64,000 bases of DNA, taken from assembly GCA_002837195.1 (NCBI GenBank), contig KZ478063.1:365217-429216 (forward strand), in the 5' to 3' direction. Origin of the DNA: Enterobacterales bacterium CwR94 (lineage in GTDB: Bacteria; Pseudomonadota; Gammaproteobacteria; Enterobacterales; Enterobacteriaceae). Below, piece by piece: positions 54,991-63,962 of this stretch (position 1 is its first letter; each line of letters starts with the position of its first letter). Under the pieces are notes generated by a model. It was given only the letters and a program-made list of their open reading frames with translations. It did not search any database and was not told where the DNA came from. The position numbers were made by a program, and so were the translations under genes.

Positions 54991-55003
54991 CTGGCAGCGA
55001 TAA
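54978..55003 (+). repeat. 13-base tandem duplication over the tilS stop
   Basis: CTGGCAGCGATAA occurs twice in direct, uninterrupted succession. The first copy encodes the end of TilS and its stop codon; the second is non-coding and ends just before the ribosome site of the cytochrome gene. Confidence 0.95.
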
Positions 55004-55015
55004 AAAGGAGTCAAT

Positions 55016-55327
55016 GTGAAATTGCGGTTTTTAACAGCGCTCGCGCTGATCATGTACTGTGGCAGCAGTGCTGCTGCAGACGTTGCGGCGGGTAAAGAAA
55101 AATCAGCGATGTGTGTGGCATGCCATGGCGTCGCGGGAAAAGCCAAAGTGCCGATATACCCCAACCTGGCAGGGCAGCATGAAGCCTATCTGGCTCAGGC
55201 GTTGCAGGCCTATAAAAACGGGGGACGCAGTGGTGGTCAGGCGGAGGTGATGAAAGCCTTTGTGGCAGGCCTCAGTGAAGAAGATATGAATAATCTGGCT
55301 GCCTATTATGCGAGTCTGGCGCACTAA
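55016..55327 (+). CDS. small class I cytochrome c
   Basis: Periplasmic c-type cytochrome, 103 residues with a signal peptide (about 1-20, GSSAAA). The haem-binding CVACHG is Cys33, Cys36 and His37, and the probable axial methionine is in [22 protein letters not shown]. The chain resembles cytochrome c553/c5-like electron carriers. It begins at GTG behind AAGGAG, 25 bases after tilS. It is not present at this locus in E. coli; partner oxidase or reductase genes are not nearby, so its redox role is open. Confidence 0.88.
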   Translation: MKLRFLTALALIMYCGSSAAADVAAGKEKSAMCVACHGVAGKAKVPIYPNLAGQHEAYLAQALQAYKNGGRSGGQAEVMKAFVAGLSEEDMNNLAAYYASLAH

Positions 55328-55329
55328 AC

Positions 55330-55357
55330 CAACAGCGGGCGGTGATGCCCGCTGTTG
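55330..55357. terminator. bidirectional stem-loop between cytochrome and rof
   Basis: CAACAGCGGGC, loop GGTGAT, GCCCGCTGTTG: eleven perfect pairs between convergent genes. The T tracts are poor, so termination may rely on the stem strength. Confidence 0.75.
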
Positions 55358-55363
55358 CGCCGT

Positions 55364-55618
55364 TTAATCAGCAGTGACGTCAACGGTACCGAGCTTGTCG
55401 TGCTCAAAGGTTGCGATATGATCAAGTCGCAGTTCGCGAGTTTCGTCCATAACGTCAATGGTGAGATACTCGACATTTTTACGAGACACAATATCCTTTG
55501 CTTTCGCTGTCAATCTCTCACCGTTTTTTAGTGTGAGCGTCAGCGTCCACTTTTTCTCGCAGGCGTCTTCGAGGATGTCGTAAGCATCGCAATTGATGGG
55601 TTCGTAAGTATCATTCAT
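55364..55618 (-). CDS. rof: Rho-binding antiterminator Rof
   Basis: Small inhibitor of transcription terminator Rho, blocking its primary RNA-binding site. The 84-residue protein has [41 protein letters not shown] and [13 protein letters not shown]. The ATG at 55618 gives the E. coli length; an ATG two codons upstream is possible. Its start overlaps the yaeP end by eight bases, so the two are coupled. The same overlap is found in E. coli. Confidence 0.93.
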   Translation of the reverse strand: MNDTYEPINCDAYDILEDACEKKWTLTLTLKNGERLTAKAKDIVSRKNVEYLTIDVMDETRELRLDHIATFEHDKLGTVDVTAD

Positions 55619-55811
55619 CGACATAATCACTCACCAGTAAGTTCGCGGCAGCATAGGCTGCCTTTTCCCTGATAGAAGAGTGTAGCTCACTATTGGCAGC
55701 TATCTCATCCAGCGCTTGTAGCACGCAGCTTAAGGCATCTGGCACGTATCCCAGATCACCACTGCCAATTTCGGCATATTTGCGGCGAACTAATTCACAA
55801 TACTTTTGCAC
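55611..55811 (-). CDS. yaeP: UPF0253 family protein YaeP, GTG start
   Basis: Conserved small protein of unknown function, 66 residues: [25 protein letters not shown] then [18 protein letters not shown]. An ATG at 55823 would give 70 residues, but it has no ribosome site; the GTG at 55811 is preceded by GGAGGT and gives the E. coli length. I take the GTG. It overlaps rof by eight bases. Confidence 0.88.
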   Translation of the reverse strand: MQKYCELVRRKYAEIGSGDLGYVPDALSCVLQALDEIAANSELHSSIREKAAYAAANLLVSDYVDE

Positions 55812-55943
55812 ATGCACCTCCATGCAGAGTCTTTTCTGGCATTGGGCGACTATAGCACAGCCTTTCGGGGGAAATCAGCCAGCCCTGGCCGGATTTCCGG
55901 CTGACTGAGGTATAATAGGGCTCTCAAAGTTTAGAGGTACGCA

Positions 55944-56498
55944 ATGGCACTAAAAGCAACGGTCTATAAAGCGAATGTCAACATAGCGGATATGGACAGA
56001 AATGTGTTTCTCGACACCGTGCTGACGGTGGCGCGGCACCCTTTCGAAACGGAATCCAGGATGATGCTACGTCTCCTGGCATGGATTTGCCATGCGGATG
56101 AGCGTCTGCAATTTACCCGTGGATTATGTGCTGATGACGAGCCCGAAATTTGGCAGCTCAATGATCATCAGGCGATTGAGCGCTGGATTGAACTCGGATT
56201 GCCCGATGAGAAACGTTTACGTAAAGCCTGCCATCGCGCGGATCACGTCTGGCTCTATGCCTATAATGGTCGGGCGGGGCAAATCTGGTGGCAGCATAAC
56301 CGCGATAAATTGGCGCAATTTGGCAATCTCACCATCCGCTTTATTGATGATGCGCAGTTAGCTTCGTTGGCCGAATTGGCAACGCGAAACCTGACTATCC
56401 AGGCCACCTTGCAAGAAGGAGTGATCTGGCTTTCAACCGATGAGCGTCATGTCGAGTTAACATTTACAGACTGGTTGGTGAACGGTAAAGCATTATGA
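55944..56498 (+). CDS. yaeQ: YaeQ family protein
   Basis: Conserved protein with a PD-(D/E)xK-like fold and no assigned reaction. It has 184 residues (E. coli 181). Recognisable parts are [28 protein letters not shown] and the C-terminal [13 protein letters not shown]. An AGAGG ribosome site precedes the ATG. It overlaps arfB by four bases (ATGA), so the pair is co-translated. It is divergent from yaeP. Confidence 0.93.
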   Translation: MALKATVYKANVNIADMDRNVFLDTVLTVARHPFETESRMMLRLLAWICHADERLQFTRGLCADDEPEIWQLNDHQAIERWIELGLPDEKRLRKACHRADHVWLYAYNGRAGQIWWQHNRDKLAQFGNLTIRFIDDAQLASLAELATRNLTIQATLQEGVIWLSTDERHVELTFTDWLVNGKAL

Positions 56499-56917
56499 TT
56501 GTCATATCCCGCAATGTGGTCATTCCTGATGATGAAATTGAGATGACGGCGATTCGGGCGCAAGGTAACGGCGGTCAGAACGTCAATAAGCGCGATACTG
56601 CTGTGCATTTGCGATTTGATATTCCACGCTCCAGTCTGCCAGATGCGCTGAAAGCGCGTTTGTTAGCGGCAAAGCACCATCTGATAACCGAAGAGGGGAT
56701 GGTGGTGATTAAATCGCAAGAATACCGCAGTCAGGAGATGAACCGCACGGCGGCGCTGGCGCGCTTAGAAAACCTGATTCAGGAGCTCAATGTCGTGGCA
56801 AAAGTGCGTCATGCGACGCGTCCGACACTGGGAGCGAAAAAGCGCAGGCTGGAAAGTAAATCACGACAATCCACCAAAAAGACGTTGCGTGGACGTGTCA
56901 CACGAAGCGGTGAATAA
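56495..56917 (+). CDS. arfB: alternative ribosome-rescue factor B
   Basis: Peptidyl-tRNA hydrolase that frees ribosomes stalled on messages without a stop codon. The catalytic GGQ is at about residues 26-28 ([20 protein letters not shown]), and the basic C-terminal tail ([21 protein letters not shown]) that enters the mRNA channel is present. It has 140 residues, as in E. coli. It overlaps yaeQ. Confidence 0.97.
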   Translation: MIVISRNVVIPDDEIEMTAIRAQGNGGQNVNKRDTAVHLRFDIPRSSLPDALKARLLAAKHHLITEEGMVVIKSQEYRSQEMNRTAALARLENLIQELNVVAKVRHATRPTLGAKKRRLESKSRQSTKKTLRGRVTRSGE

Positions 56918-56938
56918 CCTCTGACAGGGAGAACGTAA

Positions 56939-57337
56939 GTGAAAAAATGTCTGTTATCACTGGTCGCGGTATTAACCGTGTGCTTACTGCTGGGGTGTAA
57001 TAATCGTGCAGATGCGCCAGAACCGGCGTTAAAGCCTATGCCGCAAAATTATCAGGGCATTTTACCTTGCACTGAGGGATGTCAGGGCGTGCAGGCGCAG
57101 CTCTTTCTCGGTCGCGATGGGCATTATGTGCTTGAACAGCGCCAGCTTGAAGATCCTACGCTGCGCTTCGCGGAATACGGTGAATGGAAACGTACTGCGG
57201 ATAAACTCACGTTAACCAAGCGTGGTGGCGAAAAACGGGTGTTCCGCCCTACGGAAGACCGGCTTGAGCTAATGAGAAAGCCCGGCGTTAACGATGAACC
57301 CTACGTATTGAAACCCATGATGCCGGTTGATGGCTGA
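56939..57337 (+). CDS. nlpE: NlpE-like lipoprotein, N-terminal domain only
   Basis: Homologue of the outer-membrane lipoprotein NlpE (copper response, Cpx signalling). A lipobox places the lipidated cysteine at 20 (LLLGCNN), followed by LKPMPQNYQGILPC, an eight-strand-barrel-type N-domain (LFLGRDGHYVLEQ, EYGEWKRTADKLTLT) and an end after RKPGVNDEPYVLKPM. At 132 residues it lacks the C-terminal OB domain of E. coli NlpE (about 236). The CXXC of E. coli (CADC) is here C44-TEG-C48, one residue wider. The reading frame has no lesion, so the short form is probably natural. GTG start behind AGGGAGAA. Confidence 0.85.
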   Translation: MKKCLLSLVAVLTVCLLLGCNNRADAPEPALKPMPQNYQGILPCTEGCQGVQAQLFLGRDGHYVLEQRQLEDPTLRFAEYGEWKRTADKLTLTKRGGEKRVFRPTEDRLELMRKPGVNDEPYVLKPMMPVDG

Positions 57338-57349
57338 ACACGCGTAACA

Positions 57350-57381
57350 TAAAAAAAAACGCCCTCTCAGAGGGCGTTTTA
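57350..57381. terminator. bidirectional terminator between nlpE and proS
   Basis: A run of nine A, ACGCCCTC, a three-base loop, GAGGGCGT and TTTAT: good for both converging genes, and strongest for proS on the minus strand. Confidence 0.92.
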
Positions 57382-57386
57382 TCGGA

Positions 57387-59102
57387 TTAGCCGTTTATCT
57401 GGCTGACCAGGAAATCGACGATTTCACCGGTTTTAATCATCCGTTTTTCTGCATCACGACGGCCTTTATATTCAATCTCTTCGTTATCAAGATTACGGTC
57501 GCCAATAACAATGGTGTGCGGCACACCAATCAATTCCATATCAGCAAACATCACGCCAGGACGCTCTTTGCGATCGTCGAGAATCACTTCAATGCCGCGT
57601 GCGCTCAGTTGTTGATAAAGCTCATCCGCCAACTCTTTTACACGGAAAGATTTGTGCATATTCATTGGCAGAATCGCGACCTGGAACGGTGCCAGCGCGG
57701 CAGGCCAGATAATTCCACGGTCGTCGTGGTTCTGCTCAATGGCAGCAGCCACCACACGGGTAATACCAATACCGTAGCAACCCATGGTCATCACCTGGTT
57801 ACGACCATCTTCGCCTTGCACTGACGCCTTCATGGCTTCGGAATATTTAGTGCCCAGTTGGAAAATGTGTCCCACTTCGATACCGCGCTTGATAAGCAGA
57901 GTACCTTTGCCATCAGGGCTCACATCCCCTTCAACGACGTTACGGATATCAACGGTGCGAGCCAGCGGTAAATCGCGCTCCCAGTTGATGCCAATAAAGT
58001 GTTTGCCATCAATGTTGGCACCCGCACTGAAATCACTCATCAGCGCGACGCTGCGATCGGCGACAATCGGCATATTCAGTCCCACAGGGCCTAACGAGCC
58101 AGGGCCTGCATTGACGGCGGCACGGATTTCCGCTTCTGTCGCAAACGTCAGTGGCGCAGCAACGATATCGACTTTTTCGGCTTTAACATCATTCAGTTCG
58201 TGATCGCCACGCACCAACAGAGCAACCAGCGTATGACCGCTCTCTTCTGCTGCTTTCACGATCAGCGTTTTTACGGTTTTCTCGATCGGTAAGCCGTGCT
58301 GTTCCACCAGATCGGCGATGGTTTTCGCCGTTGGGGTGTCAATCTGGCTCAGGGCCTGAGTGGCCGCGCCGCGTTCACCCAGCGCCAGGGCTTCGGCAAA
58401 TTCAATATTGGCCGCAAAATCAGAATCCGTGGAGAACACAATGTCATCTTCACCGCTTTTCGCCAGGACCTGGAATTCATGTGATGCACTACCGCCGATT
58501 GAACCGGTATCCGCTTGTACGGCACGGAAATCGAGGCCCATGCGGCTAAAGCTGTTGCTATAGGCGCGGTACATCGCATCGTAGGTTTCCTGTAAGGATT
58601 CCTGACTGATGTGGAAGGAGTATGCATCCTTCATAATGAACTCACGCGAGCGCATCACCCCAAAACGTGGGCGAACTTCATCACGGAATTTGGTTTGGAT
58701 CTGATACACATTCAACGGTAACTGTTTGTACGAACTCAGCTCGTTGCGGATCAGGTCGGTAATCACCTCTTCATGAGTTGGGCCCAGCACGAAAGGGCGA
58801 TCGCCACGATCGGTAATGCGCAGTAACTCTGGGCCATACTGTTCCCAGCGCCCACTCTCTTGCCACAAATCGGCTGGTTGAACCACCGGCATGCAGATCT
58901 CGATGGCACCGGCGCGGTTCATCTCTTCACGCACGATGTTTTCAACTTTTTTCAGCACGCGCAAACCTGTCGGCAACCAGGTATACAGACCTGAAGCCAG
59001 TTTGCGGATCATTCCGGCGCGCAGCATCAGCTGGTGGCTGATGACTTCGGCGTCGGCAGGCGTCTCCTTCAATGTGGAGAGTAAATAGTGAGTAGTACGC
59101 AT
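57387..59102 (-). CDS. proS: prolyl-tRNA synthetase
   Basis: Class II bacterial-type synthetase charging tRNA-Pro. Motif 1 to 3 regions are present ([63 protein letters not shown]). The inserted editing domain (about 225-400) that removes Ala-tRNA-Pro is intact. It has 571 residues, as in E. coli (572). It is monocistronic upstream of the terminator shared with nlpE. Confidence 0.98.
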   Translation of the reverse strand: MRTTHYLLSTLKETPADAEVISHQLMLRAGMIRKLASGLYTWLPTGLRVLKKVENIVREEMNRAGAIEICMPVVQPADLWQESGRWEQYGPELLRITDRGDRPFVLGPTHEEVITDLIRNELSSYKQLPLNVYQIQTKFRDEVRPRFGVMRSREFIMKDAYSFHISQESLQETYDAMYRAYSNSFSRMGLDFRAVQADTGSIGGSASHEFQVLAKSGEDDIVFSTDSDFAANIEFAEALALGERGAATQALSQIDTPTAKTIADLVEQHGLPIEKTVKTLIVKAAEESGHTLVALLVRGDHELNDVKAEKVDIVAAPLTFATEAEIRAAVNAGPGSLGPVGLNMPIVADRSVALMSDFSAGANIDGKHFIGINWERDLPLARTVDIRNVVEGDVSPDGKGTLLIKRGIEVGHIFQLGTKYSEAMKASVQGEDGRNQVMTMGCYGIGITRVVAAAIEQNHDDRGIIWPAALAPFQVAILPMNMHKSFRVKELADELYQQLSARGIEVILDDRKERPGVMFADMELIGVPHTIVIGDRNLDNEEIEYKGRRDAEKRMIKTGEIVDFLVSQING

Positions 59103-59199
59103 GTCGTCACGATTCCATTTAGGCGGAAAGCATTATTTTTGTGTGGCCATAAAGGCAAGCGATTAGTCTACCAGTGCGACTCTGGGTCGCAAAAGCAAA

Positions 59200-59907
59200 T
59201 TAACGCGGATCGAGGGCAATCACTTCTGTGCCCTGTTCGGTAACGCGCCAGCGTAGATTGAAATCCAGCACCCAGGCGGCATATTCCCGGTCCGGTTCTT
59301 CTCCCTTGCGGTAAGCGGGCCGTGGATCTTGCGCCAGCAATTGCATGATAAAGCGTGCCAGATGGGGATGCTGTCGCGTATGAAGATGCAGTTGCTGCTG
59401 AGCGTGTGCTGAAAAAGAAACCGGCATGCTGGCCTGCGGCGCGTGTTGAGCAAAACCCGCGCGCGCATCAGGCAAGGCCTCGGCGAACGGCAGGTAAGGC
59501 TTGATATCAACAACGGGTGTACCGTCCACCAGGTCCAGACTCCCCAGCGTTAAGATCACCTGCTGGTTGCGGACCGTGATGCTTTTCAGTTCAACCAGTG
59601 ACATGCCAATCGGATTGGGGCGAAACGTCGAACGGGTGGCAAAGACGCCCATACGGGCATTGCCTCCGAGGCGCGGTGGGCGCACGGTTGGGCGCCAGCC
59701 ACCGTCTGCGGTTTGGTGAAAGACAAACAGCACCCAGATATGGCTGAATCCTTCGAGTCCGCGAACGGCATCAGGTTGATTATACGGCGGCAGAAGATGC
59801 AATTCCCCACCGCCATCTTCCACAAGGCCTGGCTGACGCGGAACGGCAAACTTCTCCTTCCACGGTGAGCGAATAACGCCAATCTGTGAAAAGGAAAATT
59901 GACTCAC
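59200..59907 (-). CDS. trmO: tRNA (t6A37) N6-methyltransferase
   Basis: SAM-dependent enzyme that methylates threonylcarbamoyladenosine 37 in tRNA-Thr. It is a small beta-barrel UPF0066 protein with EKFAVPRQPGLV, GGNARMGVFATRSTFRPNPIGMS and SLDLVDGTPVVDIKPYLPF. I place the start at GTG 59907, whose last two bases form the rcsF stop (GTGA). That yields MSQFSFSQIGVIRS and 235 residues, the E. coli length. A TTG at 59940 within rcsF would be longer but has no family support. Confidence 0.94.
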   Translation of the reverse strand: MSQFSFSQIGVIRSPWKEKFAVPRQPGLVEDGGGELHLLPPYNQPDAVRGLEGFSHIWVLFVFHQTADGGWRPTVRPPRLGGNARMGVFATRSTFRPNPIGMSLVELKSITVRNQQVILTLGSLDLVDGTPVVDIKPYLPFAEALPDARAGFAQHAPQASMPVSFSAHAQQQLHLHTRQHPHLARFIMQLLAQDPRPAYRKGEEPDREYAAWVLDFNLRWRVTEQGTEVIALDPR

Positions 59908-60308
59908 TGGCCAGAAACTTTCAGTGCGGAGCCCTGACAAACGGCCTGGCGATAGCAGCCTGGTGTACTCGAAACGATTTCACAGCTGTGAACCAATACC
60001 GCATTCGCTTTCATACCCGATGCCCGAATCTGCAAGCGCTTACGTGCTGTGGCAATGTTCGGTGGAGAATCCTGATTGCTGGTTTGGCAATCTTCACCGG
60101 AAACCGCCCCCAAATCACGGAAGGGTTTGCTCACCAAATCTTCTGCACTGGTATAGATTTTCACGGGCGCGGCGCGCGGCGCGGGTTTTGCGGGTGCGGT
60201 ACTCGGTGATGGGGATTGCGTGGTAGTCCTGTCTGTCGCCGTAGGCGATTCACGCAGTGTGCACCCAGCAAGCAAGAGAGCCATCAGACAGAGCGGTAAA
60301 ACACGCAT
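59904..60308 (-). CDS. rcsF: outer-membrane lipoprotein RcsF
   Basis: Stress sensor that triggers the Rcs phosphorelay through IgaA and interacts with BamA. The lipobox gives lipidated Cys16 (LLLAGCTL), then a Pro/Ala/Thr-rich linker (about 20-48) and a C-terminal domain with four disulfide cysteines at 74, 109, 118 and 124, the same positions as E. coli. It has 134 residues. It overlaps trmO by four bases. Confidence 0.97.
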   Translation of the reverse strand: MRVLPLCLMALLLAGCTLRESPTATDRTTTQSPSPSTAPAKPAPRAAPVKIYTSAEDLVSKPFRDLGAVSGEDCQTSNQDSPPNIATARKRLQIRASGMKANAVLVHSCEIVSSTPGCYRQAVCQGSALKVSGQ

Positions 60309-60384
60309 GGTAAATCCTCAATAATAAAAAGTGGCGTTATTGAAGCAATCTCTCACGCAAATGACAAGGTGTGAAAAAAATAAC

Positions 60385-60406
60385 AAAGCGGGCCGTAGCC
60401 CGCTTT
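60385..60406 (-). terminator. terminator after metQ
   Basis: On the minus strand AAAGCGGGC, loop TACG, GCCCGCTTT, then GTTATTTTTTT, 28 bases past the metQ stop. Confidence 0.88.
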
Positions 60407-60433
60407 TATGGTCTTGCACACGCAGGTCAGCGT

Positions 60434-61249
60434 TTACCAGCCTTTCACTGCGCCACCGTTGAAGATCTTGTCTGCTGCAGCAGAAACTTCAGCAGAATGG
60501 TAGGCTTCAACGAATTTCTTCACGTTTTCAGCATCTTTGTTATCTTCACGTGCAACGATCAGGTTCACATAAGGTGAATCTTTGTCTTCAACGAAGATAC
60601 CGTCTTTCGCTGGCGTCAGATTGATCTGGCTGGCGTAAGTGGTGTTAATCACCGCCAACGCAATTTGCTGATCGTCCAGTGAACGTGGCAATTGTGGCGC
60701 TTCTAACTCGACCAGTTTGATTTTTTTCGGGTTCTCAGTCACGTCCAGTACTGTCGGCAGCAGGCCAACACCGTCTTTCAGTTTGATCAAACCCTCTTTC
60801 TGCAGCAGCAGCAAAGAACGACCAAGGTTGGTTGGGTCGTTAGGGATCGCAACTTGTGAGCCTTCTTGCAGCTCATCCAATGATTTGATTTTCTTGGAGT
60901 AGCCCGCAATTGGATACACAAAAGTGTTACCCACTGGAGTCAGCTTGTAGCCACGATCTTTAATTTGTTGATCCAGATAAGGCTTGTGTTGGAAGGCATT
61001 GACGTCGATATCGCCTTTGCTCAGCGCTTCATTTGGCAGAACATAGTCGTTGAAAGCCACCAGTTCAACATTCAGACCATATTTGTCTTTCGCTACTTTT
61101 TGTGCAACTTCAGCAACTTGCTGCTCTGCACCGACAATGACGCCCACTTTAATATGGTTCGGATCTTTTTCTTCCTGACCACAACCTACCAGCGCCAGAG
61201 AACCAACCAATGCACCCACAGCGGCTAATGTTTTAAATTTGAAAGCCAT
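60434..61249 (-). CDS. metQ: D/L-methionine-binding lipoprotein
   Basis: Substrate-binding protein of the MetNIQ importer. A signal peptide and lipobox (ALVGCGQ, Cys23) precede the NlpA-type domain with IKVGVIVGAEQQVAEVAQKVA, GDIDVNAFQHKPYLDQQ and NDPTNLGRSLLLLQ. It has 271 residues, as in E. coli. It is last in the metN-metI-metQ operon, 33 bases after metI. Confidence 0.97.
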   Translation of the reverse strand: MAFKFKTLAAVGALVGSLALVGCGQEEKDPNHIKVGVIVGAEQQVAEVAQKVAKDKYGLNVELVAFNDYVLPNEALSKGDIDVNAFQHKPYLDQQIKDRGYKLTPVGNTFVYPIAGYSKKIKSLDELQEGSQVAIPNDPTNLGRSLLLLQKEGLIKLKDGVGLLPTVLDVTENPKKIKLVELEAPQLPRSLDDQQIALAVINTTYASQINLTPAKDGIFVEDKDSPYVNLIVAREDNKDAENVKKFVEAYHSAEVSAAADKIFNGGAVKGW

Positions 61250-61282
61250 ATCCCTTCCTTTAATCGAGATAATTGATGTTAC

Positions 61283-61936
61283 TTATTTGTGTGTTACTGC
61301 ACGTACGATGCTATCGCCACAGTATTGAATCCAATACACCAAAATCACTAACAACACTAATACCGTATTCATCACGGTTGCGTTATATCCGACATAACCG
61401 TACTGAATACCGATTTGGCCCAGGCCGCCAGCGCCGACGGCACCGCCCATTGCAGAATAGCCTACCAGGGTAATCAGTGTGATGGTGGCGGCATTGATCA
61501 ACCCAGGTAACGCTTCTGGCAGCAGAACTTTACGGATGATCTGCATCGGCGTGGCGCCAAGTGCGCGTGATGCTTCAATCAGACCCGTAGGCAGTTCTAA
61601 TAAGGTATTTTCTACCATACGCGCGATAAAGGGGGCTGCGCCAATGGTGAGAGGAACGATGGCGGCCTGCAGCCCAATCGAGGTGCCGACGATGGTGCGG
61701 GTAAAAGGAATCATCCATACCAGAAGAATAATAAAAGGGATGGAACGGAAAATATTCACCAGCGCGGAGGCGAGACGATAAAGTTTGGCATTTTCCAAAA
61801 TTTGCCCGGGGCGCGTGACATAAAGCAGCACGCCAAACGGCAGGCCCAGCACAAAGCCGAGTGTGCCGGATACGAAGGTCATGACCAACGTTTCCCAGAC
61901 GCCGCGCGCCAGTAACCACATCATGGCTTCAGACAT
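61283..61936 (-). CDS. metI: methionine ABC transporter permease
   Basis: Inner-membrane permease of the methionine importer, with five membrane helices and the coupling EAA loop ([27 protein letters not shown]). The ATG at 61936 ([17 protein letters not shown]) gives 217 residues, the E. coli length. It overlaps the metN stop by eight bases; a longer start at 61951 is not supported. Confidence 0.96.
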   Translation of the reverse strand: MSEAMMWLLARGVWETLVMTFVSGTLGFVLGLPFGVLLYVTRPGQILENAKLYRLASALVNIFRSIPFIILLVWMIPFTRTIVGTSIGLQAAIVPLTIGAAPFIARMVENTLLELPTGLIEASRALGATPMQIIRKVLLPEALPGLINAATITLITLVGYSAMGGAVGAGGLGQIGIQYGYVGYNATVMNTVLVLLVILVYWIQYCGDSIVRAVTHK

Positions 61937-62960
61937 AACCCAACACCTCAACTTTCACATGATGCTCTTTAAAGAAGGCAATGGCTGCCTGTGTGTCAAC
62001 GTCGGAGCCGTGCATCTCAGCCAGCATGATGCCGAATTTGACGCCGCCCGCATAATCCATCTGCGCGCTGATAATATTGTTATTAACATTAAAGCGACGT
62101 GCCGCTTCAGAAAGTAAAGGGGCATCCACCGACTGGCCCGTAAATTCAAGGCGCAGTAACGGCACGCTCTCTGCAAAAGGGGTAGCTTGCAAGCGCGAGG
62201 CGTAATCGTCAGGGATATCAAGATGCAGGGTTGATTGAATAAATTGCTGCGCCAGCGGGGTTTTGGGATGAGAGAACACTTCACTGACGGTGTCTTTCTC
62301 AATTAACTGACCATTACTGATCACCGCAACTTGATCGCAGATGCGTTTAACAACATCCATTTCATGGGTGATCAACAGAATGGTTAAACCCAGGCGGCGA
62401 TTAATGTCTTTCAACAACTCAAGGATGGCGCGTGTGGTCGCCGGGTCTAAGGCGCTGGTGGCTTCATCGCACAGCAGCACTTTTGGATTGCTGGCTAAGG
62501 CACGTGCGATCGCGACGCGTTGTTTCTGACCACCGGACAAATTTGCAGGCCATGCATCAGATTTATCACTTAAGCCCACGAGCTCTAATAGCTCAGAGAC
62601 GCGACGCTTGATCTCCGCTTTTGACATGTTGCCCAATTCTAAAGGCAGCGCCACGTTACCGAACACGGTGCGTGAGTTCATTAAATTGAAATGCTGAAAG
62701 ATCATGCCAATTTGGCGACGGGCTTGGGTCAATTGCCCCTCAGACATGGCCGTTAAATCCTGGCCATCAACAAGGACGGTGCCGTTGGTGGGGCGTTCAA
62801 GGAGGTTGACGCAGCGAATCAGGGTACTTTTCCCTGCACCGGAAGCGCCAATCACGCCGTAAATTTGTCCCGTAGGAACATGCAATGACACATCCGCGAG
62901 TGCGGTGATCGTGCGTGAGCCTTGCTGGAACACTTTGTTAAGGTTTGAAAGTTTTATCAT
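61929..62960 (-). CDS. metN: methionine ABC transporter ATP-binding protein
   Basis: ATPase of the MetNIQ importer. It has Walker [10 protein letters not shown] (about 38-46), ABC signature [10 protein letters not shown], Walker [12 protein letters not shown] and a C-terminal ACT-like NIL domain that binds methionine for trans-inhibition. It has 343 residues, as in E. coli. Expression is controlled by the Met boxes upstream. Confidence 0.97.
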   Translation of the reverse strand: MIKLSNLNKVFQQGSRTITALADVSLHVPTGQIYGVIGASGAGKSTLIRCVNLLERPTNGTVLVDGQDLTAMSEGQLTQARRQIGMIFQHFNLMNSRTVFGNVALPLELGNMSKAEIKRRVSELLELVGLSDKSDAWPANLSGGQKQRVAIARALASNPKVLLCDEATSALDPATTRAILELLKDINRRLGLTILLITHEMDVVKRICDQVAVISNGQLIEKDTVSEVFSHPKTPLAQQFIQSTLHLDIPDDYASRLQATPFAESVPLLRLEFTGQSVDAPLLSEAARRFNVNNNIISAQMDYAGGVKFGIMLAEMHGSDVDTQAAIAFFKEHHVKVEVLGYV

Positions 62961-63033
62961 CTATTTAGTAATTATCGTGATGGGAAGTTATCCGTGGCGA
63001 CTATTCGCGTTCACCTTGAGTGGTGATTGAGAT

Positions 63034-63064
63034 GGATGTTAAGGCATCCAGACGTCTAAATCAA
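63034..63064 (-). promoter_or_regulatory. metN promoter with overlapping MetJ boxes
   Basis: On the minus strand TTGATT (63059-63064) and TAACAT (63036-63041) are spaced by 17 bases. The spacer holds a perfect MetJ box, AGACGTCT (63050-63057), followed by two weaker eight-base repeats (63042-63049, 63034-63041). This is the expected arrangement for repression by MetJ with S-adenosylmethionine. Confidence 0.8.
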
Positions 63065-63146
63065 TCGTAGTCACTCAATCTGTCATTCTCTCTTTTACTA
63101 CAATCATGCGATACTGCCTGGCATATTAAGTAGCAGGAGTTTCTAC

Positions 63147-63707
63147 GTGACACAGCTTGTCCCGGCAATTTTTCTGGATCGTGATGGTACGATTAATGTG
63201 GATCATGGGTATGTCCATGAAATCGATAATTTTCAATTCATAGATGGCGTTATTGAAGCCCTGTGTGAATTGAAGCAGATGGGGTATGCGCTGATACTGG
63301 TGACGAATCAGTCCGGTATTGCGCGTGGCATGTTTACGGAAGAGCAATTTATGACGCTCACCGAGTGGATGGATTGGTCGCTCGCCGATCGTGGAGTCGA
63401 TCTGGACGGTATCTATTTTTGCCCACATCATCCTGAAGGCCAGATTGAAGCGTACCGTCAGCATTGTGAGTGCCGTAAACCACAACCGGGAATGTTGCTG
63501 GAAGCGGCGGCCTATCTAAACATTGATTTGGCAGCGTCTTATATGGTGGGTGATAAGAAAGAAGATATGCAAGCTGCAATCGCGGCTGGCGTAGGCCATA
63601 AAATATTAGTGAAGACGGGAAAACCGGTGACAGCTGAAGGTGAAAATTTGGCCGATGAGGTCATTGAAAGGCTGGCAGATTTGCCAAAACGCATAAAACA
63701 GCGCTAA
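63147..63707 (+). CDS. gmhB: D-glycero-beta-D-manno-heptose 1,7-bisphosphate 7-phosphatase
   Basis: HAD-family phosphatase in the synthesis of ADP-heptose for the LPS inner core. The nucleophile and acid are Asp11 and Asp13 ([16 protein letters not shown]). A structural zinc site is formed by the Cys/His of CPHHPEGQ and the CECRKP cysteines, and the HAD motif is GDKKEDM. It has 186 residues (E. coli 191). It starts at GTG behind AGGAG, divergent from metN, and precedes the rRNA operon, as in E. coli. Confidence 0.97.
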   Translation: MTQLVPAIFLDRDGTINVDHGYVHEIDNFQFIDGVIEALCELKQMGYALILVTNQSGIARGMFTEEQFMTLTEWMDWSLADRGVDLDGIYFCPHHPEGQIEAYRQHCECRKPQPGMLLEAAAYLNIDLAASYMVGDKKEDMQAAIAAGVGHKILVKTGKPVTAEGENLADEVIERLADLPKRIKQR

Positions 63708-63762
63708 TTCTCACCAGTTTGTATAAAGTTCAGGCAGTCGTCATAAAAGTGTTTTTTTCCGC

Positions 63763-63790
63763 TTGCACTCGCCGAAGTTCTCCCTATAAT
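63763..63790 (+). promoter_or_regulatory. rRNA operon promoter P1
   Basis: TTGCAC (63763-63768), 16-base spacer, TATAAT (63785-63790), then a GC-rich GCGCCTCCAC discriminator typical of stringently controlled rRNA promoters. The A/T-rich stretch upstream (TCATAAAAGTGTTTTTTT) fits an UP element. Confidence 0.92.
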
Positions 63791-63882
63791 GCGCCTCCAC
63801 TGACACGGAACAACGGCTTACAGGCCACCGGGTCAGCGGTTCAGGAAACTGAGCCGACAGAGAAAAACTTCTCAAAAAGAAG

Positions 63883-63910
63883 TTGACTCTGAAAGAGGAA
63901 AGCGTAATAT
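63883..63910 (+). promoter_or_regulatory. rRNA operon promoter P2
   Basis: TTGACT (63883-63888), 16-base spacer and TAATAT (63905-63910), about 120 bases after P1, the standard tandem spacing of enterobacterial rrn operons. Confidence 0.88.
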
Positions 63911-63920
63911 ACGCCACCTC

Positions 63921-63962
63921 GCAACGGCAGGCTGAATGCCGCGTTGCAACGCTCTTTAACAA
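63921..63962 (+). promoter_or_regulatory. rrn leader boxB stem and boxA antiterminator
   Basis: A boxB-like stem (GCAACGGCA paired with TGCC-gc-GTTGC, 63921-63947) is followed by boxA GCTCTTTAACAA (63951-63962), which recruits the Nus antitermination complex. The following ATTTATCAGACAATCTGTGTGGG is standard rrn leader. The 16S gene starts beyond the window. The operon lies after gmhB, the position of E. coli rrnH. Confidence 0.9.
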
